From Ascarosepion bandense (taxonomy: Eukaryota; Mollusca; Cephalopoda; Sepiida; Sepiidae): a stretch of 64,000 nucleotides of DNA. This document shows, in pieces, positions 43,911 to 53,574 of the stretch; position 1 is the stretch's first letter, and the number at the start of each line of letters is the position of its first letter. The notes under the pieces are model-generated. The model was given only the letters and a program-made list of their open reading frames with translations, was not told the DNA's origin and ran no database searches. The stretch is from the NCBI GenBank assembly GCA_037127315.1, contig JBBBDQ010000914.1:894501-958500 (forward strand), written 5' to 3'. Both the position numbers and the translations under genes were made by a program.

Positions 43911-44320
43911 TAGAAGGATTTTTACTTGAAACTATAGAAAAACTTTGGTGGGAATTTTACTCAAGTCGAAAGATAAAAATTATTCCGGAATATATTTGAG
44001 TCTATAAAAAAGATTGGATCAAGATATATTTGGATAAAAAGTAAATAATGGTTTAAGTCTGTAAATACATTTTTAACAGTTTTTACTTGAGTCTATGTTA
44101 TAAAAATTCTTCTGGTTCATGCTTGTGCATAGCAACAAATGGTGATGTTTATAGATAAATTGAAACATAAATATTATTCCGCTTTATAGTTAAGTCAGAT
44201 GCTAAATTTTTGTCGGGTTTATCTGTGTCTAGAGTTCTACATTAGTCCTGCTTATATTTAGTTCGGTTTAAGAAATACAATATTTATATTTGTCCGAGTG
44301 ACATATTTACAAGAGTATGT
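43895..44320 (+). repeat. Degenerate minisatellite (ACTTGAGTCTATA...AAAATT)
   Basis: Repeating phrases TTACTTGAAACTATAGAAAA, TTACTCAAGTCGAAAGATAA, ATTTGAGTCTATAAAAAAGA, TTACTTGAGTCTATGTTATA and TAGTTAAGTCAGATGCTAAA occur roughly every 30-60 bases. Old, diverged array. Confidence 0.6.
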
Positions 44321-44685
44321 TATTCCTCTGCTGAGCAGATAATTGGCGCTATCTTGACACGGCTGAGGAGGAATTTCATCTGAAAAAATTAAATAATTTT
44401 CTTATAATAATATTTAATAATATTTACGTAATAATAGATATTTAACACTAAGCTGTACAAATGTAATTTAACAGAAAAGGTGGTTTAAAGAAATTGATTT
44501 TTAGTCAATTTCACTTATTTGATTTTTTTAGATAAATTCAAATTTGTCAATGTCTATGTGTATTTAAATTAAGAAGCAAATAGTGTCGGATTATAAATAC
44601 ACACTTATTAATTCCTTACAAATTAGATTTCAGATACGAACATAAATGAATAAACAAAATTTGACATCAAGGACACGTGGACCAG
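44321..44685. other. No gene recognised
   Basis: AT-rich sequence between the minisatellite and LINE B fragment. Confidence 0.5.
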
Positions 44686-44689
44686 TGGA

Positions 44690-44990
44690 CTTAAGCGTTT
44701 CTTTTTGTGTCCATCTTCTCCAAAAACTCATCATTGCTCGCGTCTTCCGTCCATGGTATCCTCAACATTCCGATTGCTTTGATTAGATTGTCTAGCATTC
44801 GATCTCATATTGAAGGACAGACATCCAGTACTGTCTTTTTTGTTTCCAGCTTAATTTTCCTGTCTCTTATTTTTCTACTCAGCTTCTGAAATTCATCCTG
44901 GGCCATGCCAATCTGCCTTCGGATCTCTGTATCGCATTTTCCGTTCTCTTTTAGAACACTTCCAACGTATTTAAATTTCTTATCATCCCC
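44690..44990 (-). pseudogene. LINE family B C-terminal fragment
   Basis: Minus strand: KKFKYVGSVLKENGKCDTEI from about 44975, RRQIGMAQDEFQKLSRKIRD, RKIKLETKKTVLD and, after a deletion, MLRIPWTEDASNDEFLEKMD near 44770-44710. This is the FKYLGS...DG.C..EI..RI..A..AF..L and R..L.I.W.D..SN.E.L blocks downstream of RT in the same class of LINE as 20638-22153. The YGSE.W block between is lost. Confidence 0.85.
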
Positions 44991-45009
44991 AATATATCAA
45001 GTCAATTCC

Positions 45010-45560
45010 CAGGTAATAAATAAAACATATATGAAAGGACCTCTAATCTCTGGTGGACTGGGTAAATGACTCGTAAATTTGTGATGTTTCCAAACCGAAG
45101 TTGCTATCCTATAGTGACCATAAACAATCGCTCCTAGCCACCATCAGCATGGATCAGGCTTTCTGAAGGCAAAGCACGGCGCCTATTTGGTCTAACACTC
45201 TCAGCTGAACTCACGTGGAATGACATCATTGAAACCATAGTTATATCTGCAGCTAGGAAGGTCTGCTCACTGTGTAAGATCAAGACGTTTTCTCGTCTGA
45301 ATTAGTGTACCATATGCCACTGCATGAAAGACTGTTGTCATATCTGGTCGGTTGCCCCTGCTATTCATCACGAAGATCTTGACAAAATCTAACGGTGAAT
45401 CTGCAATGTAATCGATCCCGACATGGTAGTTCAACTCCAGTCACTATCTCACCGAGATAATGTGGCTTTCCTTTGACCCTTCCAGTGCCCCGCTACATGA
45501 ATTTACTCGAGTTACTAGACTAGCAACTAGGTTCTACCCTCTACAGTAAAACCGATCAAA
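45010..45560 (+). pseudogene. LINE family A C-terminal fragment
   Basis: Related at DNA level to 1860-2248: GACCATAAACAATCGCTCCT, CATGGATCAGGCTTTC, TCTAACACTCTCAGCTGAAC and TGTCATATCTGG, then CTTGACAAAATCTAACGGTG. Protein islands are LFGLTLSAELTWND and YHMPLHERLLSYLVG. The part after 45395 extends beyond where the first copy ends (ECNVIDPDMVVQLQSLSHR), showing more of the 3' region. Heavily mutated. Confidence 0.8.
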
Positions 45561-45836
45561 TTCAATCTAAACTTCTACTCTATCAGCTTCATTTTTTCAC
45601 AATTTTTGCCTGTAGAATTTCATCCGTATACTTGCTTTGCTGATAGCTACAATCTCCAAGAATTTCACATATTGCTCCGGGTTTGACATATAGGTGGCGC
45701 CAACAATAAAAAACACCATCTAATGTTTATAAAGTACTGACATTCAAATGGCACGTGACAAAATCTGGGCCTGATCGGATTATTAGTTTGTAAATTAGTT
45801 ACTCAAGTGAGGCTACTGTTGCAAATTTTTAAAACA

Positions 45837-46020
45837 ATGGAAAAATCTAAATTGTGTGTGTTGATAAAGCATTGATTTCAGATAGAACAAATACTGTTCA
45901 GGCAAAGCAATGGCTTGATATGTATTATTTAAACTATGCTCCGTCGGAAACAACGGTTAAGAGGTGGTATACTGACTTTAAACGTGATCATACAGACACA
46001 AATGTTGCTGAGCACTTCAG
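45837..46020 (+). pseudogene. Mariner transposase N-terminal part (before SINE insertion)
   Basis: MEKSKLCVLIKH starts at 45837, then a one-base frame change gives NTVQAKQWLDMYYLNYAPSE and TTVKRWYTDFKRDHTDTNVA (about 45887-46010). This is the helix-turn-helix paired-like region of mariner transposases (KNT.QA...L...Y.D.APS.TTV.RW...FK.G.TD). It is cut at 46020 by a SINE; the frame resumes at 46319. The 74-codon frame to 46078 ends with SINE-encoded residues. Confidence 0.9.
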
Positions 46021-46318
46021 TCAGTTAAGTGCCATACGTGATACACGCTTGGGCGATCATGTCTCGAAAGAGACATGACTGACTAGACAGAAAATTATCC
46101 AGCAGTAGGTTGCCATTGCTTTCTGCGGTAGACTGGTTACCGACCAAGGCTATAGAACCCAATCTGTCCTGCTATTTAACCCATAACTGTAAGGAATAGA
46201 CAGATTAATACCTTTCCCAAGTGTATTTGCGCGTAAGTGAATACAATGTATTCAACTGGAATTCGAACTCGGCTCCCCGGTTTCTCGTTCCGAGTCGATA
46301 TCCACTGTACCACAACGA
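46021..46318 (-). repeat. tRNA-derived SINE inserted in mariner
   Basis: Minus strand: GTTGTGGTACAGTGGATATC, GGGGAGCCGAGTTCGAATTC, GGGTTCTATAGCCTTGGTCG, AGTCATGTCTCTTTCGAGAC and TGATCGCCCAAGCGTGTATC. Near full length and close to the 23177 copy. It splits the mariner between codons for AEHFS and GRPKS. No clear target-site duplication was seen. Confidence 0.92.
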
Positions 46319-46655
46319 GGTCGCCCAAAATCGGCAGTTGTTCCGGAAAACACCAAACAAATCAAAAAGCTCCGTTTGGCCGATCGTAAATTGAAGTTGC
46401 GTGAGATAGTAGAGAAGTTAAATATATCAGAAGGCAGTGTATTCACGATTTTGCATGAACATTTGTTAATGAGAAAGCTGTGTTCAAAGAGGGTGTCACG
46501 TTTGCTCACCGTCGATCAAAAACAACAACGCATCATTGATTCAGAGGGTTATTTGCAACTGTTTCAATGCAACAAAAAGAAGTTTTTGCTTAAATATCTG
46601 ACAAAAGAAAAAACAGGGATCTACCCCTTCACTCAGACTCTGCTCCAAAAGTGAC
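46319..46655 (+). pseudogene. Mariner transposase middle part (after SINE insertion)
   Basis: Continues GRPKSAVVPENTKQIKKLRL, then LREIVEKLNISEGSVFTILH and RKLCSKRVSRLLTVDQKQQR. The second helix-turn-helix and the start of the catalytic core are present. At 46599-46628 the block T(M)DETWI of mariners reads TKEKTGI, so the first catalytic Asp is changed to Glu. The element ends at about 46655; the rest of the DDD core is missing. Confidence 0.9.
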
Positions 46656-46720
46656 TGCAAATTTTATGAAAGAATGAATGGCGAGTGTATCCTTGTACAT
46701 AAATGTATAATGTAGACTGT

Positions 46721-46722
<2 letters not shown>

Positions 46723-46769
<47 letters not shown>

Positions 46770-46782
46770 GTGTGTGTGTGTG
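46723..46782. repeat. (TA)n(TG)n compound microsatellite
   Basis: About 22 TA followed by 7 TG units. Confidence 0.95.
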
Positions 46783-46899
46783 TTTATATAACCGAGTATA
46801 GGGTACATATGGATGGAATAATATTCCTTATCCAATGAAACACTGTTCTTAAAAAGAGCTCAATACAAAGTAGAGCTAATAATAAATTTGAAATAAACC

Positions 46900-46958
46900 A
46901 TATCACTTGAGAAGACACAAGAAGTGTCGAAACAAAATAGCTACATTTGTAGTGATAT
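46900..46958 (+). ncRNA. Hammerhead-ribozyme-like fold, three full stems
   Basis: Stem I: ATATCAC (46900-46906) pairs with GTGATAT (46952-46958). Then TTGAGAA occupies the place of CUGANGA, and stem II GACAC/GTGTC with loop AAGAA (46914-46928) follows. GAAA comes next (46929-46932), and stem III pairs ACAAA(A)T with ATTTGT around AGCTAC (46932-46950), with A at the cleavage position (46951). Strand order fits a type I hammerhead. Two invariant core positions differ (C3 to U, G8 to A), so the copy is expected to be inactive. The folding is seen directly; the ribozyme origin is inferred. Confidence 0.65.
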
Positions 46959-47033
46959 TATAACATAGGAGTTTGAATAATATTGTTGCTTTTTTATTCT
47001 TATACATTAATGTAAGATACTAAATACTTGATA

Positions 47034-47035
<2 letters not shown>

Positions 47036-47072
<37 letters not shown>
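47036..47072. repeat. (TA)n microsatellite
   Basis: About 17 TA units. Confidence 0.95.
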
Positions 47073-47076
<4 letters not shown>

Positions 47077-47079
47077 CTC

Positions 47080-48480
47080 AGTAACAACTGAATATTTACA
47101 TTCACCATCTTCTAGTACCCTACGTTTTTGATGTATAAAGCTATCATTCTTAATAAACCGGGACTACCTCCTGCCTCTCCCCATCGAAGGTCACTGGTAG
47201 CTTTCTTTGTGTCAATGTCCCCCACTTCTGTTTCATTTGAGATAATGTTAGCAACTCGGAAAAACGAAATAAAACAATTTAAAAAAAACGGAAAAACTCA
47301 CGAGGAGTTAACGCCCGGCCCACTAGAGGCAGTGTCTTGATAAATCACCGTAGAGAAGGCAACGGGAAACCGCACCACTATTCGTACAAAGAATATTCAT
47401 GACCTGTAAAAACAAATGATAAATACTAACGGCGTGAAGTGGGTTAAGACTAAATACACTGACTCAGCGTCCGGTAAAGATTGTGTCACTGGAACGCTAT
47501 TCACTGATTGTTACCTTAAACAGCATAAGGCGGACAAAATTCTGTCATTGTTTTTTGCAAAGTCGTATATTTTTTCGTATCTATCTGCGCTTTACTTTTT
47601 AATGAATATATTTCGCTATAATAAACACAGCTGTAACTATATTGTAGTTCAGGTGAATCCACTAAACGACGACCGATTTCAATTGATGCCAATTGTGAAT
47701 TACTGTTGACGTTTATTTTCTTTGCATTTAGATATATACATTGTTTGCTTTTATCTATGCAAAACAGATATGATGATGAATTCCAAAACAGCAATTATTA
47801 TATTGCCAGTTTTTCTTCTTGTTCTTGACGCTGCTTTCTGATACAAAGCTTTTTAACTCGTCATCCTTGTCACGTGATTGTCTCCGTCATTGCATTAACC
47901 CAATAAGCATATTTTCAATTTTCTGAAGGTTTTCTATTTGTTCTTGTCTTGTGTTGTTTATGATTTTCCTTTTTAGCAGACAGGTGATTTTTTGTTTTTT
48001 ATTTTCTCGATCGGAGAAATATCTTGTTGGATAATCATGAAAGAGAAAGCAGCTTCACTTGTATTTATATGGATTAAATGAAAAGGATTTTGAAAAGCCG
48101 ATTAAATTGAAAAATTATTGTCTTTAGTCATTTATAATTAAGCAGACTTCATTCATTCAGTTCTTTGTATTTAGGTAGAAACTATTTTAACGACTATTTT
48201 TCTTTCGTTTTGAATGAAACATTTCCTAATGAAATTAATTTTTACGTTGCTTCGGTAGACGAAGAGTTTTCTTTTATTAATGCTGGCAAATTAACGCTAT
48301 TCCTGGCACATCTAAATGATTATTAATTTCTGCTCAAGTTCCTAGGAAAAAGGAATTTGTTTGGCGGCTATCTATTCATATAAATTCAATAAAAAATAGT
48401 ATATCCTAAATTTATAATGATTAAATTATATTTATTTTTTTATTTTTATTAGTAAAACGCCATAAAATAAAACTAAAACG
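47080..48480. other. No gene recognised
   Basis: A GC-richer patch at 47290-47390 (TTAACGCCCGGCCCACTAGA, GGCAACGGGAAACCGCACCA) may be an interspersed-repeat fragment. The frames at 47416-47709 have no domain. Confidence 0.45.
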
Positions 48481-48487
48481 GAATATT

Positions 48488-48640
48488 TGTGGGGTATGAA
48501 CCATTTCCATCATTAATAGATTTGTCTTGAATAGTTATATTCAGAACAACTCTCCTTGTTTTTAGAGTTCATTAAAGTTTGCATTTAAGCCAATATGAAT
48601 TTTCTCTAACAATTCTATTACAATTTAATGCACTCTTGTT
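48488..48640 (+). repeat. Left LTR of collapsed Gypsy element
   Basis: TGTGGGGTATGAACCATTTC, AGAGTTCATTAAAGTTTGCA and AAGCCAATATGAATTTTCTC correspond to the right LTR pieces at 49318-49407 and 49945-50005 in the same order and orientation. Confidence 0.65.
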
Positions 48641-48659
48641 GTTTGAGACGTGTAATCGA

Positions 48660-49317
48660 ATAACATGGAAGCTATAAAATGAGCAGCTGTTCGTACTGGT
48701 GAAACTGTAGAGAATTAGGAACAATTACTTCCAGACACCTTGCATGCTATTAGAACACTGTATGCACAGATACTAATGCAACACTCCATGAAAAATCCGT
48801 CCCGTTTACAAGAAGTTTAACTGGAGCGTCTCTACCATTTTGGCTCTTGAAATTTGAAATGATATTACTAAAAACATACACGATTGGATAAAAACAAACT
48901 ACTGGTAGATCAAGTACTAGATGCTAAACCACAGTGTGTTTGAGTACGCTACCCAAATCGATGTGAGGACACAGTCTCGATAAGAGACTTGGCTCTAGCA
49001 AGAACAAATCAGGTTTTGAAGAGACAGAGACAGAAACATAGACACCTTCTGAGGATTATGAGGAATCCTTGAGCTTTGATCCCTCGAGTGGCGACGAATG
49101 AATTTCTTAGAAGGGAGGACACCCACTTATTGATACTTCAGAGAACGGGAAAGGCACTCGTAGACTAAGAAAACACAACAGGATTGAATCCAGTTCGAGC
49201 GTGAACGAGGAAGAACATCATCATGCTTCTGGCAATCGACCAAGGTCTCACAGAAAGCGAAGAATGCCTGCTCGGTTCAAGGAATTCTTTACTCCTTAAG
49301 ACTAAGGTAAATGAGAT
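48660..49317 (+). pseudogene. Gypsy pol 3' end (integrase C-terminus)
   Basis: Readable in shifted frames: TLHAIRTLYAQ near 48741, RSLTGASLPFWLLKFEMILL (48811-48870), LLVDQVLDAKPQCV (48901-48940), RYPNRCEDTVSIRDLAL (48949-48999), then an acidic tail with EDYEES and SFDPSSGDE. The end is SGNRPRSHRKRRMPARFKEF then a stop at about 49298. These match the C-terminal half of Ty3/Gypsy integrase (GPVLL, LVDEVE...NP.YA.VR, RRS.R...P.RF). The remainder of gag-pol is missing, so only about 660 bp separates the LTRs. Confidence 0.8.
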
Positions 49318-49407
49318 TGTGGTATGATCCATTTCTCATATTAAAGGATCTGTTCTGAATATATATATTCAGGAAGACACTGCTTGTATTCAGAGTTCAT
49401 TAAAGCT
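49318..49407 (+). repeat. Right LTR, first part
   Basis: TGTGGTATGATCCATTTCTC begins just after the pol end. CAGAGTTCATTAAAGCT ends at the insertion. TTAAAGCT (49400-49407) recurs at 49945-49952. Confidence 0.7.
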
Positions 49408-49944
49408 TAGGCCACTTCGACGTAGAGTAATGATTAGCAATCTTGTCTCGCTAGAACAATTATGACTGGATAGTAAATTCGATCCTCACTGAGAGCCCTC
49501 ATACATAGGCCTTGTGCCACATCTAAGCTACTCTTAGAAATTCTTTGTCCAGTCAACTGATACTTATGTCACATTTAAGGAATGTGCGTGTAAGGGGAGG
49601 CTATGACTAACATCCTTTTATTTAGTTACTTGTAAATAGCCATATGCATTGTGTAATTATTCATCGGGGTTTTCATTTTTAAAGTTGTTCATTTATTTCC
49701 CGATCTCCACAGAGAAATTTTACGTATTGGACTAGTTAGGATTTTCTAGACTTTTTCAGTTATTATTTCATGTGTAGTAGGATTAGTAAGTAAAAATGTG
49801 ATGTTCCGGTGGAAGGAATATTCTATAGACTTCTTCGGTCAGCGGTTGTTGCTAGCTGTTATTTTAAGACAAATCAAGACCAGTCTTCTCCATCCCCATT
49901 CCTTGCCGCGTACCTCATTTTTTTTTGCAAAAAATTTCACTTCC
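49408..49944 (+). mobile_element. tRNA-related insertion (SINE-like, 537 bp) with 8-bp target duplication
   Basis: Starts TAGGCCACTTCGACGTAGAG, with an A-box-like GTAGAGTAATGATTAGC and a B-box-like AAATTCGATCCTCACTGAG (a tRNA-like head distinct from the main SINE). It ends with a T-rich run and TTTCACTTCC. It is bounded by TTAAAGCT on both sides and divides the LTR exactly. A related head lies at 53403-53565. The length is large for a simple SINE, so the 3' part may be another element. Confidence 0.7.
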
Positions 49945-50005
49945 TTAAAGCTGACAATTAAGCCAATACGCATTGTCTCTAACAATTCTGCTACAATCTT
50001 AATGA
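49945..50005 (+). repeat. Right LTR, second part
   Basis: TTAAAGCTGACAATTAAGCC and TCTAACAATTCTGCTACAAT continue the left LTR (AAGTTTGCATTTAAGCC, TCTAACAATTCTATTACAAT). It then meets the unrelated sequence with the 50030-50072 motif. Confidence 0.65.
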
Positions 50006-50014
50006 GGATTTCTA

Positions 50015-50085
50015 TCTTTGTAGTGCTTATCGTAATGTTTCGACCAACGTGGTTCTCAGCCTTCATCAGATGCAATAACGTTTTA
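50015..50085 (-). ncRNA. Hammerhead-like / PLE-type motif CTGATGA...GAAAC
   Basis: On the minus strand: GCATCTGATGAAGGCTGAGA then ACCACGTTGGTCGAAACATT. The core CTGATGA and GAAAC are intact. Stem II can be drawn as GGCU/GGUC with an inner AAC/GUU. Stems I and III could not be closed convincingly. Sequences of this form occur in PLE terminal regions. Confidence 0.4.
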
Positions 50086-50934
50086 CTGTTCTTTCTCTTT
50101 TATTTTGCAAATGATTCTAGCTCTTCGCGTCAAAGGTTTCTAGATAGAAGCAATATAGATAGGTATAAAAATAAACAATCACTGTTTAAGAAAAAATAGG
50201 CTGAGCTACTAAAAATCAGCGTTAGTCGGTTATACTTGGTAATTATTTTGATAATCTGATGAAACTGATCATGACGATATGTCTCTTTATTGTGGATTTG
50301 TGTCATCCTGTGCTAAGCTGTGTATAGAGGTTCTAGCACATGTATGATTTTAGCAATTTCATCTATGCTAATTAACTTTTGGTCATGTTTTACATACTTA
50401 ATGGAAGCTCTTTAAATGCTACACCGCTGCACTAAAGAAAGCACTTTTCCTTTTTCTTGTGTCTCTTGAGGATATTAGTAATTACAGTTCTCCACAATTT
50501 CCTCTTTTTTTGTAACTCTTAATAAATTGAGCATTTCTATGATCTCTAGTAATGCTTGTTCCGCCATCCATTTACTCAAGATTTCTAGGTAGGTTATGCA
50601 TTGTTTTCTTCTGTTGCTTTCAATTAATCATGTGGCCATAACATTTTCTACGCCTTCTCTCCTAATCATATATTCAAAGAATTTTCACTTTCTTTTCCTG
50701 GTGTTAAATAGAAACCTTTTTGCTTCCATTTTTACTGAGTTTTCTCGCATTTTCCGTCCATGTAATTGTCAAGACCTTTCTATATAACCACGTTTTTGTT
50801 GTTTCAAGTCTCTTTTTCATCTGCGTGCAGATTTCTCATCATTTACTGTCAGATAGAAAGACTGATATTATATACGAGTTTAATACTATTTTCTCTATTA
50901 ATAATGAAATTTGAACTCATGACTACCAGAAGAG

Positions 50935-51095
50935 ACTCTATGCAAGAAATGGAGATGATATACTCCAGTGATAGTAATAAAGAGTTCAGTTCGAACTTTC
51001 TAGCACCTGAAGAAGTTCGGAGCGTACAACGGCCTAAACGTTGTACAAATGGCTACAAAGATGAGGACAATAGTTCAAATAATGTAAATAATGAA
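50935..51095 (+). repeat. Solitary PLE-2-type terminal repeat
   Basis: ATACTCCAGTGATAGTAATA, TTTCTAGCACCTGAAGAAGT, GTACAACGGCCTAAACGTTG and CAAAGATGAGGACAATAGTT match the arms around PLE-2 (37490-37690, 39040-39185). It contains a perfect 8-bp stem GTACAACG/CGTTGTAC with loop GCCTAAA. No PLE body adjoins it. The 138-codon frame over it is an artefact. Confidence 0.75.
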
Positions 51096-51099
51096 GTTT

Positions 51100-51845
51100 T
51101 ATGTTTCTTAATACTTTGCTTATCATTTGAAAGCAAATTTCGCTTTCCAAATCTTTTTAGTGCCGCTCCTGTGCTCCGTTAAAACGCTCCTCAGCTACTT
51201 CAATTGTTGTACTTGTTAGATTCTTAATATCAAGTTTGTAATTTTCATGTTACGCTTCTTTAAAACCATTTTCGTACTAATGACCATGGAATTTGTCTTC
51301 TTGTAATTGATTTTTTAATACTCGCATCATGCTTTCATTCCATTCTTTATGTGTCTGCTATCAACATTGTGTCTTCTGCATTTCTTATGCTTTTTCCAGA
51401 TTTTACGAGCCAATAATAAATACTCGTAGGATTTATAATCTGCTCAATATCTTCTGACATTATAGATGGAATAAATCAGGTGAGAAAACACATTTTTGTC
51501 TTACAAATATTTTATTTTATAGCATATTTACAGAATTTATTTTTTATCCTTATGCAGGTGTTTTAATACCATTAAATCTTCTGAATTATTCTATTATTCG
51601 CAACTAAGCCGCGGCTACATAGAAGCTGTAACAGTTCTTTGTGAACAACATATATGGCAATCTTCTACAGTATGAATGTGAGATTTATGGTAGTTTCCCG
51701 TGCTTTTATTCTATATTTTCATGATAATTGTTCTGATTTGCTTTCCTCTTTAGTACCCAGACTTTATGAATTTAAGCGCAGTACTAAATTGATTAGCAGC
51801 AATATTTCCTCAAGCAACTACATAAGAGAGTTAAAGTTTTGAAAA
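51100..51845. other. No gene recognised
   Basis: AT-rich. The 50086-50930 interval upstream is likewise without a recognised gene. Confidence 0.5.
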
Positions 51846-51849
51846 GGAA

Positions 51850-52610
51850 AGGAGTTAAGACAAAATCGAACTAGCTACAGGAGGAGAAAGAGAAAGAGCA
51901 AGAGAATGATGTGAACACAGGTGTGAAGACAGATACGAAGGTAGAGAGAAAAGAAAAGAACAAGATACACGGGGTGATGTAGAAAGGGCTGGAGGTAAGT
52001 GGATAAGAGATGGGAATTGTCTTTGCATTTAAATTATTGGAAGTTGCAGCCGTCAGGAAAGCAAGAATATGAAAGGGATTTCCACTTGCGGGAAGTACGA
52101 GAAAAGCTAATAGATTAGAATCATCGCCTGAATTTGGTAGATATAACCGTAAAAGAGTAGAACCTTGTTGCTAGTCTGCGAGTAAATTTTTGTGGAGAGG
52201 GCACCAGTGATCTAAGTTTGTCAGAGCAGAAGCCATATTTATAGAAGAGACAGTGTGAAACCACACCCCGCCGATGAGAAAGTGGCTGGGGTCAAGCCTC
52301 CAGGTCGGGACCAATCACATTACAGATTCTTCTTTGGAGCCCGTCAAGAACACTGAGACGAACAGCAGGGGCGCCTGACCAGATATGACAACAGTATTCC
52401 ATGCACGGTCGGATGGTTGATTTGTACATGTGCAAAATGGATTCAGACGGAAAAAACATCCTGTCCCGACACAGTGACCCAACCAGTGGATTTTGCTATT
52501 GAGTCAATATAATGATTCTACTTGAGGTCAGAGGAAAGGGTAAGGCCAAGAAGGCGCATTGTGTTGCTTTCAGGGAGATTTGCATTAGATTTGTTGTTTT
52601 GACGTAGACT
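51850..52610 (-). pseudogene. LINE family A-like 3' end
   Basis: Minus strand from about 52570: MRLLGLTLSSDLK, then ESIAKSTGWVTVSGQDVF-like text and NHPTVHGILLS, matching post-catalytic RT blocks. Then PGGLTPATFSSAG-like frame and SHRRGVVSHCLFYKYGFCSD (about 52280-52220), LRSLVPSPQKFTRRLATRFY, SFSRTSRKWKSLSYSCFPDG (near 52110-52050) and FQ-FKCKDN. These match the LxxRRxVAxLxxFYRYY.G.CS, VPPP, R.F.PRTSRLWNSLP...FP...N.Q.FK end of Jockey/CR1-type LINEs. It preserves a part of the 3' ORF absent from the copy at 1-2248. Confidence 0.82.
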
Positions 52611-52614
52611 AGGT

Positions 52615-53330
52615 AATCTGTTTTAAATAAAGACCAGTATAATATGATTTTTTTTCTAATTTTAACGCACTTTCACGTTTGAGCTGATACTATTGAGAAC
52701 TAATGATGTTTATGTTTTGGATATTGGCCTCAGAAATTTGAACACGGACACATATCACGTTTCCGTTCTTACTCATGATCTAATAGGTGATTCAGCGTGT
52801 TCAACTCGCCCCCACAACATTTAAACAGTTGTTCAAACGTCTCTTCCTGAATATGAACCTGAACTCTATGACCAAGATAACAGTCAACATGTTTTTTTTC
52901 AATAGCATCGCTGTTTATGCATTTGCGTACGAGTCTCCCATACTGCTGTCTAACAATAGTCAGGATAGAATTGGTTGGACACATTGAATTCGTGTTTTAG
53001 TAAAAGAGTTACAGGTTCCACATCCAACTCATCCTGAAAACACGTAATATTTTCCATAGCCAATTAATAAACCTGGTTAGCTGTCGTATCACTTGGCGGA
53101 GAATTTGCGTGGATGATGTTCAAAATAGAGAATCAAGTTTATACAGCAGGTTAAGTAAATTTATATTTATCAGTAAATCATTATTATCCTCAAAAATCAA
53201 AATCATGCAATCTAGGTATATTTTCTGGCTTTGAATAACCTGCAAACGGTTGATAACCCCTAAAAAATGAAACAATCATTTAAAAACATGTCAGCAAAAT
53301 GACATCACAAAGGATATTGTGCAACATTAT
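52615..53330. other. No gene recognised
   Basis: The mirrored frames 52769-52987 have no recognised domain. AT-rich. Confidence 0.45.
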
Positions 53331-53335
53331 TTCTC

Positions 53336-53336
<1 letters not shown>

Positions 53337-53405
<69 letters not shown>
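53337..53405. repeat. (TC)n(TATC)n microsatellite
   Basis: About 24 TC units then four TATC units. Confidence 0.95.
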
Positions 53406-53570
53406 GGCTTTTTGGGAACTTCGACGTAGGGTAGTTGTTAACAAGCTTATTTATCTACATTAATTACAACTGAAGAGTTAGTTTAATCCTCACTTGATAC
53501 TCCATACGCTGAGCTCAGTAAATAATTATATATGTGGCTTTAAGCCTTCACTAAATTCGCTTTATTTTCC
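53406..53570 (+). repeat. Second tRNA-related SINE type, partial
   Basis: GGGAACTTCGACGTAGGGTA, GTTGTTAACAAGCTT, then GAGTTAGTTTAATCCTCACT and TGTGGCTTTAAGCC. Aligns by eye with the head of 49408-49944 (box A GTAGGGTAGTTGTTAAC, box B GTTTAATCC). Confidence 0.65.
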
Positions 53571-53574
53571 TTGT

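Noticed and set aside
49798..50199. 133-codon + strand frame
   Set aside because: It spans the end of the tRNA-related insertion, the LTR remainder and the hammerhead-like motif, so it cannot be one gene.
50766..51182. 138-codon + strand frame
   Set aside because: Most of it overlaps the solitary PLE terminal repeat and has no domain.
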